Shown here: in pieces, positions 5,520-12,283 of the stretch
How the letters are laid out: each line of letters begins with the position of its first letter
Position numbering within the stretch: position 1 is the first letter of the stretch
NCBI GenBank assembly: GCA_900549185.1
Contig: URNM01000056.1
Location: 1 to 12,283, forward strand
Length of the DNA: 12,283 bases
From: an uncultured Collinsella sp.
Lineage (GTDB): Bacteria > Actinomycetota > Coriobacteriia > Coriobacteriales > Coriobacteriaceae
Direction of reading: 5' to 3'
Position numbers and translations under genes: made by a program
The notes under the pieces: generated by a model
Databases searched by the model: none
What the model saw: only the letters and a program-made list of their open reading frames with translations
Told to the model about the DNA's origin: nothing

Positions 5520-7787
5520 TTAGTCCAGGTGCCAGATTTCGTCGTTGTACTGGGAGATCGTACGGTCGGACGAGAAGGCGCCGGCGTTGGCGATGTTGAT
5601 CAGCGCCTTGCGCATCCAGGCATCCTGGTCCTCGTAGTCTGCCAGCACGCGCTCCTTGGTCTGGATGTACTCCTCAATGTCGAGCAGGGCCATAAACCAG
5701 TCCTTGCCCTTGATGTCGTCGTGTAGACGCTGCAGGCGCTCCGCGTTGCCGGTCGCCATAAAGGCGGGGTTGGTGATGAAGTCCACCAGCAGCTTGATGC
5801 CGGGCTTGCGGTAGAGCGCGCCGGCGTTGTAGGTGCCGTCGGCGTAGAGTTGCTCGACCTGCTTGGACGAGGCGCCAAAGGTATAGATGTTCTCGTCGCC
5901 CACGAGCTCGGCGATCTCGACATTGGCGCCGTCGAGCGTGCACAGGGTCAGGGCGCCGTTGAGCATGAACTTCATGTTGGAGGTACCGCTCGCCTCCTTG
6001 GAGGCCAGGCTGATCTGCTCGGAGATGTCGGCGGCGGGAATCACGCGCTCGGCGGCGGTGACGTTGTAGTTCTCGATCATGACGACCTGCAGGTAGGGAG
6101 CCACGTCGGGGTCGTTGGCGATCCACTGGGAAAGCGTCAGGATCAGATGGATGATGTCCTGAGCGATGGTGTAGGCAGGGGCCGCCTTGCCGCCAAAGAT
6201 GATGGTGACGGGGTGCTTAGGCTTGTTACCGTTCTTGATGTCGAGGTACTTCCAGATGATGTAGAGCGCGAGCATCTGCTGGCGCTTGTACTCGTGGATA
6301 CGCTTGACCTGAACATCGATGATGGCGTTGGAGGGAATGGTCACACCCTGCTCGAGCGCCATGAACTGGCGCATGATGGCCTTGGCTTCGGTCTTGGTGG
6401 CAACCAGGCGCTCAAGAACGTCCTTGTCGTCAACGAACTCGGCAAGCTTGCTCAGGTCGCCGGTGCTGCGCCAATCGGTGCCGATCACATCGTCGAGCAG
6501 GCTGGCGAGCGCGGGGTTGGCGCCGTGGATCCAACGGCGGAAGGTGATGCCGTTGGTCTTGTTGGAGAACTTCTCGGGATAGATCTCGTAGAACGGGTGA
6601 AGCTCGGTGTCCTCCAGAATCTTGGTGTGGAGCGCGGCGACGCCGTTGATGGAGAAGCCAAAGTGGATGTCCATGTGAGCCATGTGGACGGTGTCGTGCT
6701 CGTCGATGATGGCGACGCGCGGATCATCGTGCTCGGCCTTGGCAACCTCGTCGAGCTTGACGATGATGTCGGCGATGGCGGGCGAGACCTTCTGCAGGCT
6801 GGCGAGCGGCCACTTCTCGAGCGCCTCGGCAAGGATCGTATGGTTGGTGTAGGCGACCATGGAGCGCACGATGGTAACGGCCTCGTCAAACTCGATGTCG
6901 TGCTCGGTGGTGAGCAGGCGGATGAGCTCGGGAATGACCATGGTGGGGTGCGTGTCGTTGATCTGGACCACGGCGTAGTCGGCCAGATCGTGCAGGTTGC
7001 TGCCGCGCTCGACGGCCTCGTCGATCAGGAGTTGGGCGGCGTTGCTCACCATGAAGTACTCCTGGTAGATACGAAGCAGACGGCCCTGCTCGTCGGAATC
7101 ATCCGGATAGAGGAACAAGGTGAGGTTCTTGGCGATCTCGGTCTTGTCGAAGTCGATGGAGCTGCCGGGGACCAGGCCGTCGTCGACACTTGCCAGGTCG
7201 AACAGGCGCAGGCGGTTCTTGGTGGGCTGGCCGTAACCGGGCACATCGATGTTGACGAGCTTGGAAGTAACGGCAAAATCACCGAACTCGACGGTGTAGG
7301 AGCGGTCGTCGTCGATCAGGATGTCTTGCTCGCCAAGCCACTCGTCGGGGGCGGCCTTCTGCTGGTTGTCGACAAAGCGCTGGCGGAACAGGCCGTAATG
7401 GTAGTTGAGGCCCACGCCGTCGCCGGTAAGGCCCAGCGTGGCGATGGAATCCAAGAAGCATGCGGCCAGACGGCCCAGGCCGCCGTTGCCGAGCGAAGGC
7501 TCGACTTCAAACTCCTCGATCTTGTTGAGGTCGTGGCCCGCGGCGGTGAGCTGGTCCTTAACCTCGTCATAGATGCCAAGGTCGATCATATTGTTGATGA
7601 GCAGCTTGCCGATCAAAAACTCGGCAGAGATGTAGTAGAGCTTTTTCTTGCCATTGTTGAGCGGACAGGCGGCAGAGCGCTCCTGCACGAGCTTGACCAG
7701 CAGCTTATAAATACGACGGTCGTCGAGTTGCTCGAGCGAAGTTCCAAAGGACTGCACGGCAAGATCCGCAAGATTGATGCGGGGCAT
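5520..7787 (-). CDS. glgP: Glycogen/maltodextrin phosphorylase
   Basis: PLP-dependent GT35 phosphorylase that releases glucose-1-phosphate from the non-reducing ends of alpha-1,4-glucans; cytoplasmic. It has 755 residues, shorter than the roughly 800-840 of E. coli and animal enzymes but complete from end to end. Visible signatures are the glycine loop GNGGLGR (100-106), GLNYHYG, NGITFRRW, KRIHEYKRQ, and EASGTSNMKFMLNGA. K606 in the last is the expected PLP-bearing lysine. The ATG at 7787 has a strong AGGAGGA (7797-7791 minus). It lies 129 nt downstream of malQ on the same strand with a partial terminator hairpin between, so co-expression with some attenuation is likely. Sequence alone does not separate storage-glycogen use from imported maltodextrin use. 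The adjacent malQ and importer favour a role in both or in maltodextrin. Confidence 0.96.
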   Translation of the reverse strand: MPRINLADLAVQSFGTSLEQLDDRRIYKLLVKLVQERSAACPLNNGKKKLYYISAEFLIGKLLINNMIDLGIYDEVKDQLTAAGHDLNKIEEFEVEPSLGNGGLGRLAACFLDSIATLGLTGDGVGLNYHYGLFRQRFVDNQQKAAPDEWLGEQDILIDDDRSYTVEFGDFAVTSKLVNIDVPGYGQPTKNRLRLFDLASVDDGLVPGSSIDFDKTEIAKNLTLFLYPDDSDEQGRLLRIYQEYFMVSNAAQLLIDEAVERGSNLHDLADYAVVQINDTHPTMVIPELIRLLTTEHDIEFDEAVTIVRSMVAYTNHTILAEALEKWPLASLQKVSPAIADIIVKLDEVAKAEHDDPRVAIIDEHDTVHMAHMDIHFGFSINGVAALHTKILEDTELHPFYEIYPEKFSNKTNGITFRRWIHGANPALASLLDDVIGTDWRSTGDLSKLAEFVDDKDVLERLVATKTEAKAIMRQFMALEQGVTIPSNAIIDVQVKRIHEYKRQQMLALYIIWKYLDIKNGNKPKHPVTIIFGGKAAPAYTIAQDIIHLILTLSQWIANDPDVAPYLQVVMIENYNVTAAERVIPAADISEQISLASKEASGTSNMKFMLNGALTLCTLDGANVEIAELVGDENIYTFGASSKQVEQLYADGTYNAGALYRKPGIKLLVDFITNPAFMATGNAERLQRLHDDIKGKDWFMALLDIEEYIQTKERVLADYEDQDAWMRKALINIANAGAFSSDRTISQYNDEIWHLD

Positions 7788-7834
7788 GTTTCCTCCTGTG
7801 GTGAGTTGACTACATGTCAGAAATTCAAAAGAAG

Positions 7835-7868
7835 CCCGCGCGAGGGGATTGGGGCGGCCTCGCGCGGG
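7835..7868 (-). terminator. Attenuator-like hairpin between malQ and glgP
   Basis: Perfect 11-bp stem CCCGCGCGAGG (7835-7845) / CCTCGCGCGGG (7858-7868) with a 12-nt loop. On the minus strand it is followed by CTTCTTTTG, an interrupted U-tract. It could end part of the malQ transcripts before glgP. The 47 nt between it and the glgP start hold a TGAC-TACAT-GTCA inverted repeat (7807-7819) but no convincing promoter. Confidence 0.6.
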
Positions 7869-7916
7869 AAAAGCAATCGCGTCCGCACGGTGAGGTGGGG
7901 TCGGGCGCGGTGGCTC

Positions 7917-9422
7917 CTATTGGGGAAGCTCAATTTCGGCTTCCGACGGGATGCGGAAGTAGGTTTCGGTCCAGTCGGTGAGCTTGTGCTCGAGCTCGCG
8001 GGTGATGGCGCCATCGAGCATACGCCAGGTCCAGTTGCCGCCCAGGGTGGCGGGAGTGTTGATGCGCGCCTCGTTGCCCAGATTGAGCAGGTCCTGCATG
8101 GTGTAGATACAGGTATCGCTCACGCTGGCGGCGATGGTGCGGTTGAGTGCATCGGCCATGGGCTCGCCTGCCTGCTGGTGGGTGTACAGGGCCGCCTGTT
8201 CGCGCTGGCGCGGGGTGGCCGTTCCCTCAAACCAACCGCGCGCCGTCTCGTTGTCGTGTGTGCCCACATAGGCGACGGTGTTGGCGATGTAGTTGTGCGG
8301 CAGGTAGTACGAGTTGGTGCCCTCAAAGGCGAACTGCAAGATCTTCATGCCGGGGAAGCCCGAGTTGTCGCGCATGTCGATGACGCCGGGGGTGAGGAAG
8401 CCCAGGTCTTCGGCGATGATGGGCAGCGTGCCGAGCTTTTCCTCGAGCGTCTTGAAGAACTTGAGGCCGGGGCCCTGCGTCCACGAACCGTAGGACGAAT
8501 CGGGTGAGGAGAACGGCACCTCCCAATAGGCCTCAAAGCCACGGAAGTGATCCAGGCGGATGACATCGTACATGTCGAGGGCGGCGCGGATACGGCCCTT
8601 CCACCAGGAGAAACCGTCGGCTTCCATGGCGTCCCAGTCGTAGATGGGATTGCCCCAGTACTGGCCGGTGGCCGAGAACTGGTCGGGCGGCGTGCCAGCG
8701 ACGCTCACAGGATTACCGGCGGCGTCGATCTTAAAGAGCTCGGGCGTGGCCCACATCTCGACGGAGTCGCGCGAGACATAGATGGGCAGGTCGCCGATGA
8801 TAAGGATATCGCGCTCGTTGGCATAGGCCTTGAGGCGGCTCCACTGACGATTGAAGAAGTACTGCGTCATCTGGTGGTAGAGCATGCGCGCGGGATGGGC
8901 GGCGCAAACCTTGGCAGATGCTTCGCCGCGGGTGCGCAGTTCTGCGGGCCACTCCCAAAATGCCTTGAGACCGCACTCCTCCTTGACGGTCATGAACTCG
9001 CAGTAGGGAATGAGCCAGTCTTCGTTTGCTTGGACAAAGTCGTCGAAGTCGGCTGGCTTGTCGGCGGCAAAGCGCTCGGCGGCGCGGTCGAGAATCTGAC
9101 GACGGCCACCAAAGATGGCGTCATAGTCGACATTGCTGGGGTCGGAGCCCAGGTACACGCCGTCGATATCTCGCTGCTCCAGATAGCCGGCCTCGATAAG
9201 CTCGGCAAAGTCGATGAAATTGGGGTTGCCCGCACGGGCCGAGAACGACTGATAGGGCGAGTCGCCATAGCTCGTTGTCGTAAGGGGCAGAATCTGCCAA
9301 TAATGTTGTTTGCACGAGGCGAGGAAATCGACAAAGTCATATGCGTTCCAGCCAAAGCCGCCGATGCCGTACGGTCCGGGCAGGGACGAGATGGGCATGA
9401 GAACACCGCTTGCACGCTCCAT
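7917..9422 (-). CDS. malQ: 4-alpha-glucanotransferase (amylomaltase, GH77)
   Basis: Transfers alpha-1,4-glucan segments between maltodextrins and releases glucose, making chains long enough for the phosphorylase; cytoplasmic. From ATG 9422 the product has 501 residues, the usual length of the short amylomaltases. It begins MERASGVLMPISSLPGPYGIG, the conserved N-terminus. Expected catalytic residues are present: nucleophile D291 in RLDHFRGF, acid/base E338 in IIAEDLGF, and D390 in GTHDNE. Their spacing matches D293/E340/D395 of the Thermus enzyme. An in-frame ATG at 9584 would add 54 residues unlike the family; that start sits directly after the galE terminator and spans a promoter-like sequence, so I rejected it. 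The ribosome-binding site is not strong: AAGAAGG lies about 15 nt upstream of the ATG. A GTG at 9434 is an alternative start. Confidence 0.94.
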   Translation of the reverse strand: MERASGVLMPISSLPGPYGIGGFGWNAYDFVDFLASCKQHYWQILPLTTTSYGDSPYQSFSARAGNPNFIDFAELIEAGYLEQRDIDGVYLGSDPSNVDYDAIFGGRRQILDRAAERFAADKPADFDDFVQANEDWLIPYCEFMTVKEECGLKAFWEWPAELRTRGEASAKVCAAHPARMLYHQMTQYFFNRQWSRLKAYANERDILIIGDLPIYVSRDSVEMWATPELFKIDAAGNPVSVAGTPPDQFSATGQYWGNPIYDWDAMEADGFSWWKGRIRAALDMYDVIRLDHFRGFEAYWEVPFSSPDSSYGSWTQGPGLKFFKTLEEKLGTLPIIAEDLGFLTPGVIDMRDNSGFPGMKILQFAFEGTNSYYLPHNYIANTVAYVGTHDNETARGWFEGTATPRQREQAALYTHQQAGEPMADALNRTIAASVSDTCIYTMQDLLNLGNEARINTPATLGGNWTWRMLDGAITRELEHKLTDWTETYFRIPSEAEIELPQ

Positions 9423-9506
9423 GGATGTGCTCACCAACCTTCTTGTTGTGGGATCGGCCTGCAGATGGGTGAACAGCCCGTCCCGAGTTTTAAAGTCGAT
9501 GTCCCT

Positions 9507-9533
9507 ATTGTAGAACATGTTGTTTAAACATGT
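9507..9533 (-). promoter_or_regulatory. malQ promoter -10 with overlapping palindromic operator candidate
   Basis: On the minus strand a TACAAT -10 box (9512-9507) lies about 85 nt before the malQ ATG; no clear -35 box is seen. Just upstream is ACATGT (9515-9520), seven bases, then ACATGT again (9528-9533), with the perfect palindrome TGTTTAAACA at 9521-9530. In the frame 9520-9531 it reads TTGT-TTAA-ACAT, one half-site base short of the TTGT-N4-ACAA layout seen before the ABC operon. A repressor bound here would cover the promoter. Confidence 0.45.
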
Positions 9534-9585
9534 ATAGGCGAGATTAAAAAGTTGGCCCATTTTCGGTAAATGGTTACGCGTCATG

Positions 9586-9620
9586 AAAAAAGCCCCGGTC
9601 TCACATCGTGAGACCGGGGC
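9586..9620 (-). terminator. Terminator of galE
   Basis: Perfect 13-bp stem GCCCCGGTCTCAC (9592-9604) / GTGAGACCGGGGC (9608-9620) with a 3-nt loop. It is followed on the minus strand by six T residues (9591-9586). It lies 22 nt after the galE stop and insulates malQ from galE transcription. Confidence 0.93.
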
Positions 9621-9642
9621 AAGAACGCTATGTAGGTTTTTG

Positions 9643-10704
9643 CTACTCGGCGTCGGCGAAGCCGTTGGGGTTGTGGCTCTGCCAATTCCAGCTGTCGCGG
9701 CACATGTCCGCGATATCGTACTGGGCCTTCCAGCCCATCATGCGCTCGGCCTTGGAGGCATCGCACCAGTTGGCGGCGATATCGCCGGCACGGCGCTCGC
9801 GAATCACGTAGGGCAGCTCCTTGCCGCAGGCCTTGGAGAAGGCAGCGATGACCTCGAGTACCGAGGTGCCGGTGCCGGTGCCCAGGTTAAAGATCTCGAC
9901 GCCGGTCTTGCCGTTCATCCAGTTGAGGGCGGCAACGTGACCAGATGCCAGGTCGCACACGTGGATGTAGTCGCGCACACCGGTGCCGTCGGGGGTGGGG
10001 TAGTCGTTGCCAAAGACCTGAACGGCCTCGAGCTTACCGACGGCGACCTGGGCGACATAAGGCACCAGGTTGTTGGGGATACCCTTGGGATCCTCGCCGA
10101 TCAGGCCCGACGGATGGGCGCCGATGGGATTGAAGTAACGGAGCAGCACGACGTCCCACTCGGGGTCGGCGGTGTGAACGTCCATGAGGATCTGCTCAAT
10201 CATCCACTTGGTCCAACCATAGGGGTTGGTCGCGGGCTTCTTGGGGTCTTCCTCGGTGACGGGCGGATTGTCCGGATCGCCGTAGACGGTCGAAGAACTC
10301 GAGAAGATGATGGACTTACAACCGTGGTTGCGCATGACATCGATGAGCACCAGGGTGTTCTCGATATTGTTGTGGTAGTACTCGACGGGCTTGCTCACCG
10401 ACTCGCCAACGGCCTTAAAGCCGGCGAAGTGGATGACGCGGTCGATCTGGTGGGTATCGAAGATCTTGTTCATCGCATCGCGGTCGAGCACGTTGGCCTC
10501 GTAGAAGGTGAGGTTCTTGGCGGCCTCGTCGCCCACGATGGTCTTGACGCGGTCGATGGCAACGGCGCTGGAGTTGGAGAGGTCATCGACGACGACAACC
10601 TGGTAGCCACCCTCGAGCAGCTGAACGACGGTGTGCGAGCCGATAAAGCCGGCGCCGCCGGTAACGAGGACGCAGGTGTCTTTGGGGTCGAGTGCTTTGG
10701 ACAT
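9643..10704 (-). CDS. galE: UDP-glucose 4-epimerase
   Basis: NAD-dependent epimerase of the Leloir pathway, interconverting UDP-galactose and UDP-glucose; cytoplasmic. The 353-residue product starts at ATG 10704, with AGGAG at 10714-10710 five bases upstream. An in-frame ORF extends to 10767 but lacks a ribosome-binding site and passes through the likely promoter. Features of an extended SDR enzyme are visible: the Rossmann loop GGAGFIG near the N-terminus, SSSSTVYG with the catalytic Ser/Thr, and Y162-x-x-x-K166 (YGWTK). Other GalE marks include LLRYFNPIGAHPSG, DYIHVCDLA and NLGTGTGTSV. It is a monocistronic unit with its own terminator. Its products link galactose use and UDP-sugar supply for cell-wall or glycan synthesis; no other gal gene is in the window. 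Confidence 0.96.
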   Translation of the reverse strand: MSKALDPKDTCVLVTGGAGFIGSHTVVQLLEGGYQVVVVDDLSNSSAVAIDRVKTIVGDEAAKNLTFYEANVLDRDAMNKIFDTHQIDRVIHFAGFKAVGESVSKPVEYYHNNIENTLVLIDVMRNHGCKSIIFSSSSTVYGDPDNPPVTEEDPKKPATNPYGWTKWMIEQILMDVHTADPEWDVVLLRYFNPIGAHPSGLIGEDPKGIPNNLVPYVAQVAVGKLEAVQVFGNDYPTPDGTGVRDYIHVCDLASGHVAALNWMNGKTGVEIFNLGTGTGTSVLEVIAAFSKACGKELPYVIRERRAGDIAANWCDASKAERMMGWKAQYDIADMCRDSWNWQSHNPNGFADAE

Positions 10705-10741
10705 GTAGTCTCCTATCGAATCAGGAACACTTCTTGAGGGG

Positions 10742-10747
10742 AGTATA
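10742..10747 (-). promoter_or_regulatory. Candidate galE promoter -10 box
   Basis: On the minus strand TATACT (10747-10742) matches five of six bases of the -10 consensus. It would start transcription about 30 nt before the galE ATG. No good -35 box is seen at 16-18 bp; TTTTGG is the nearest. This supports the start at 10704 over the longer ORF. Confidence 0.4.
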
Positions 10748-10877
10748 GCGCAGCTGGGGGCACCCAAAACACGCGGGGCAGGAAAACCAGAGGATTGATG
10801 TTAACGTACTCATATGATGCTATTTGCATAATCCTTACCTTTGGTGTGGGACGTATTTGCGAGCCGCTGACCATGCT

Positions 10878-10951
10878 TTTCCAGCCGTTCGTGGAAATAG
10901 TTGGGACAAGCGCGATGTGCGTTAATATGTTTGAGTTGAGCGACATATAAA
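10878..10951 (+). promoter_or_regulatory. Candidate promoter region of the secreted hydrolase gene
   Basis: A/T-rich upstream region of the gene at 10973. It contains an inverted repeat TTTCCA (10878-10883) / TGGAAA (10892-10897) that could be an operator, and a -10-like TATAAA (10946-10951). A second -10-like TTAATAT lies near 10922. I find no well-spaced -35 for either. The rest of the galE-hydrolase gap (10748-10877) shows nothing else I can name. Confidence 0.3.
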
Positions 10952-10972
10952 TAAGCATGTAACGGAGTACAT

Positions 10973-12178
10973 ATGTCACCAAACAACGATTCCATCTTTA
11001 CGCAGGAGCTTTCGCGCCGCACTGCCCTTAAGGCTCTTTTCGGCGCTGCTTCCGCGGCTGTTCTTTTTGGCCTGCCTGCTCGCGCCCATGCGGCTGAGGC
11101 CAGCCAAGAAACCACCGACAAACTGAATGCCGCCCAGGCCCAGCTCGACGAGGTCCAGGCCCAGCTCGACAGCATCGCTAATGAGTACGCGACGCTCGCC
11201 AACAAGAACGCTCAGACACTCAGCGATATCGAGGGCGTACAGGGCCAGATTGACGAGACGCAGGCTCAGATCGACACCAAGAAGGCCGAGCTCAAAGAGA
11301 AGCGCAGCGACCTTTCCGATCGCGTTGCTGCCAGCTACAAGTCGGGCGGCACCAACATCCTGTCGTTGTTGCTCGCTTCTGGCTCGTTTGAGGAGCTCGT
11401 CGCCAACGCGCATTACGTCGAGAAGATCAACAAGAGCGACCGTGACGCCATCGAGGACATTCAGACCATCCAGAAAGAGCTCGATACGCAGAAGTCCGAG
11501 CTCGAGTCGCAAAAAGCCGACTTGGAGAAGCTCAAGGACCAGCAGACCGCTCAGATGCAGGACATGCAGGCCAAGCAACAGGAGGTCCAGACGGTTCTGA
11601 ACGGCCTCTCCGACGATGTCAAGGAGCTCATGGCCCAGCGCGATTCCGAGATTCTCGCTGCCGCTCAGGCCGAGGAGGCTGCCAAGAAGGCTGCTGCTGC
11701 CGCGGCTGCCGCAAACAAGAACAATTCCTACTCGGGTGGTTCAAGCTCGGGTGGCGGCTCGTATGCCGGCGGCACCCCGCAGCAGAATGCCGGCTCGGGC
11801 AAGCAGCAGGCTGTCGTCAATGCATGCTACTCCACGCCCTCGCCTGGCCTGAACTGGTGCGCCGCCTGGGTTACCAACGTGTTCCGCAACGCCGGCGTGG
11901 GCTACTTTGGCGGCAACGCGTGCGATATGTTTAACGCCTGGTGCTACAGCTCCGACCGTTCGGCGCTGCAGGTGGGCATGATCGTGGCCGACTCGTCGCA
12001 CAGTGGCACCGGTACGCCGGGCCTGCTGTACGGACACGTGGGCATCTATGTTGGCGGCGGCATCGTTATGAGCAACGAGGGCGCCATCACGTCTAAGTCG
12101 CTTGACTCGTTCATTGGGTTCTACGGCACTGGCTCTGGCGTGCGCTGGGGCTGGCTCGGCGGTATTGCGCTGTCGTAA
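10973..12178 (+). CDS. Secreted coiled-coil peptidoglycan hydrolase, PcsB/CwlO-like with CHAP/NlpC-type domain
   Basis: Exported cell-wall protein of 401 residues, probably a cysteine peptidase or amidase that cuts peptidoglycan during division or growth. ATG 10973 is preceded by GGAG (10964-10967). The signal peptide has SRRTALK (14-20), Tat-like but with Ala where Phe is usual, and a likely cleavage near AHA (38-40). Residues about 42-245 form long coiled coils rich in Gln, Glu and Lys. Inside them lies the PcsB/CwlO hallmark 'ASYKSGGTNILSLLLASGSFEELVANAHYVEKI'-type hinge region (quoted here as its motif: SYKSGG then LLASGSFEEL). An Ala run and a Gly/Ser-rich linker follow to about 280. The C-terminal domain has the likely catalytic pair C296 (NWCAAWV) and H355 (YGHVGIY), with N368 or E369 as a possible third residue. 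Assignment as CHAP versus NlpC/P60 is uncertain. Confidence 0.88.
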   Translation: MSPNNDSIFTQELSRRTALKALFGAASAAVLFGLPARAHAAEASQETTDKLNAAQAQLDEVQAQLDSIANEYATLANKNAQTLSDIEGVQGQIDETQAQIDTKKAELKEKRSDLSDRVAASYKSGGTNILSLLLASGSFEELVANAHYVEKINKSDRDAIEDIQTIQKELDTQKSELESQKADLEKLKDQQTAQMQDMQAKQQEVQTVLNGLSDDVKELMAQRDSEILAAAQAEEAAKKAAAAAAAANKNNSYSGGSSSGGGSYAGGTPQQNAGSGKQQAVVNACYSTPSPGLNWCAAWVTNVFRNAGVGYFGGNACDMFNAWCYSSDRSALQVGMIVADSSHSGTGTPGLLYGHVGIYVGGGIVMSNEGAITSKSLDSFIGFYGTGSGVRWGWLGGIALS

Positions 12179-12198
12179 CGGTGGTTTGAAGTAAGTTG

Positions 12199-12277
12199 GT
12201 CCGTGACTGCCCGAAAGGCATTAGGTTGCCTGCTCGGACAGTCCTGCTCGCACGGAGAGCACATTAAGTGCTCTCCG
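12199..12277 (+). other. Structured non-coding stretch after the hydrolase gene (truncated by window end)
   Basis: Two nested or adjacent hairpins. GTCCG (12199-12203) can pair with CGGAC (12235-12239), enclosing TGCC-CGAAA-GGCA (12208-12220). A strong 10-bp stem, CGGAGAGCAC (12253-12262) / GTGCTCTCCG (12268-12277), has a 5-nt loop. No U-tract is visible before the window ends, so this may be a terminator or the start of a structured RNA. I do not recognise an RNA family. Confidence 0.4.
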
Positions 12278-12283
12278 GCTCGT

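Noticed and set aside
5850..8507. Plus-strand ORF of 885 codons opposite glgP and malQ
   Set aside because: It is antisense to two well-supported enzyme genes and has a low-complexity Val/Leu/Gly/Asp composition, as expected from the reverse frame of high-GC genes.
9423..9584. N-terminal extension of malQ to ATG 9584
   Set aside because: The extra 54 residues do not match the family. The start abuts the galE terminator, and the stretch contains the likely malQ promoter.
10705..10767. N-terminal extension of galE to 10767
   Set aside because: It has no ribosome-binding site and covers the -10 candidate at 10742-10747. ATG 10704 has AGGAG at good spacing.
10768..10972. c-di-AMP (ydaO/yuaA) riboswitch before the hydrolase gene
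   Set aside because: Such riboswitches often precede actinobacterial wall hydrolases, but the conserved core sequences I would expect are not visible here.

Overview
The window looks like part of a gut Coriobacteriia (Actinomycetota) genome, most likely Collinsella or a close relative. The grounds are the high-GC codon use, the protein sequences as I recognise them, and two exported proteins with Tat-like signals. No database search was possible. The first 50 bases are not genomic: they are an Illumina Nextera P5/i5/transposase adapter left on the contig end.

Left part, + strand (51-5095): the 3' end of a GntR-family regulator gene (UTRA domain, TreR-like) with a strong terminator. A spacer with two TTGT-N4-ACAA operator-like palindromes follows. 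Then comes a four-gene carbohydrate ABC importer operon: Tat-type lipoprotein substrate-binding protein, two MalF/MalG-type permeases, and a UgpC/MsmK-type ATPase, closed by an intrinsic terminator. G/C-rich stem-loops sit just upstream of three of its four start sites, each followed by a GAAAGG ribosome-binding site.

Middle (5096-5519): a non-coding gap between two convergent operons. Between the two facing terminators lie eight 16-bp boxes in strictly alternating orientation, forming four 57-nt hairpin units with an 80-81 bp period. I do not recognise this array, and it is the most unusual structure in the window.

Right part, - strand (5520-10704): glycogen/maltodextrin phosphorylase (glgP) downstream of 4-alpha-glucanotransferase (malQ), which has its own promoter and a palindrome resembling the ABC-operon operators. 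Upstream of these is UDP-glucose 4-epimerase (galE) with its own terminator and a candidate promoter. Diverging from galE is a + strand gene for a secreted PcsB/CwlO-like peptidoglycan hydrolase (10973-12178). A structured non-coding stretch follows to the window end.

Working model (inference): the importer brings in an alpha-glucoside or maltodextrin. MalQ and GlgP convert alpha-1,4-glucans to glucose and glucose-1-phosphate, and GalE links hexose phosphates to UDP-sugars. The TreR-like regulator may control both the importer and malQ. No glycoside hydrolase is present here, so the imported sugar cannot be fixed from this window.
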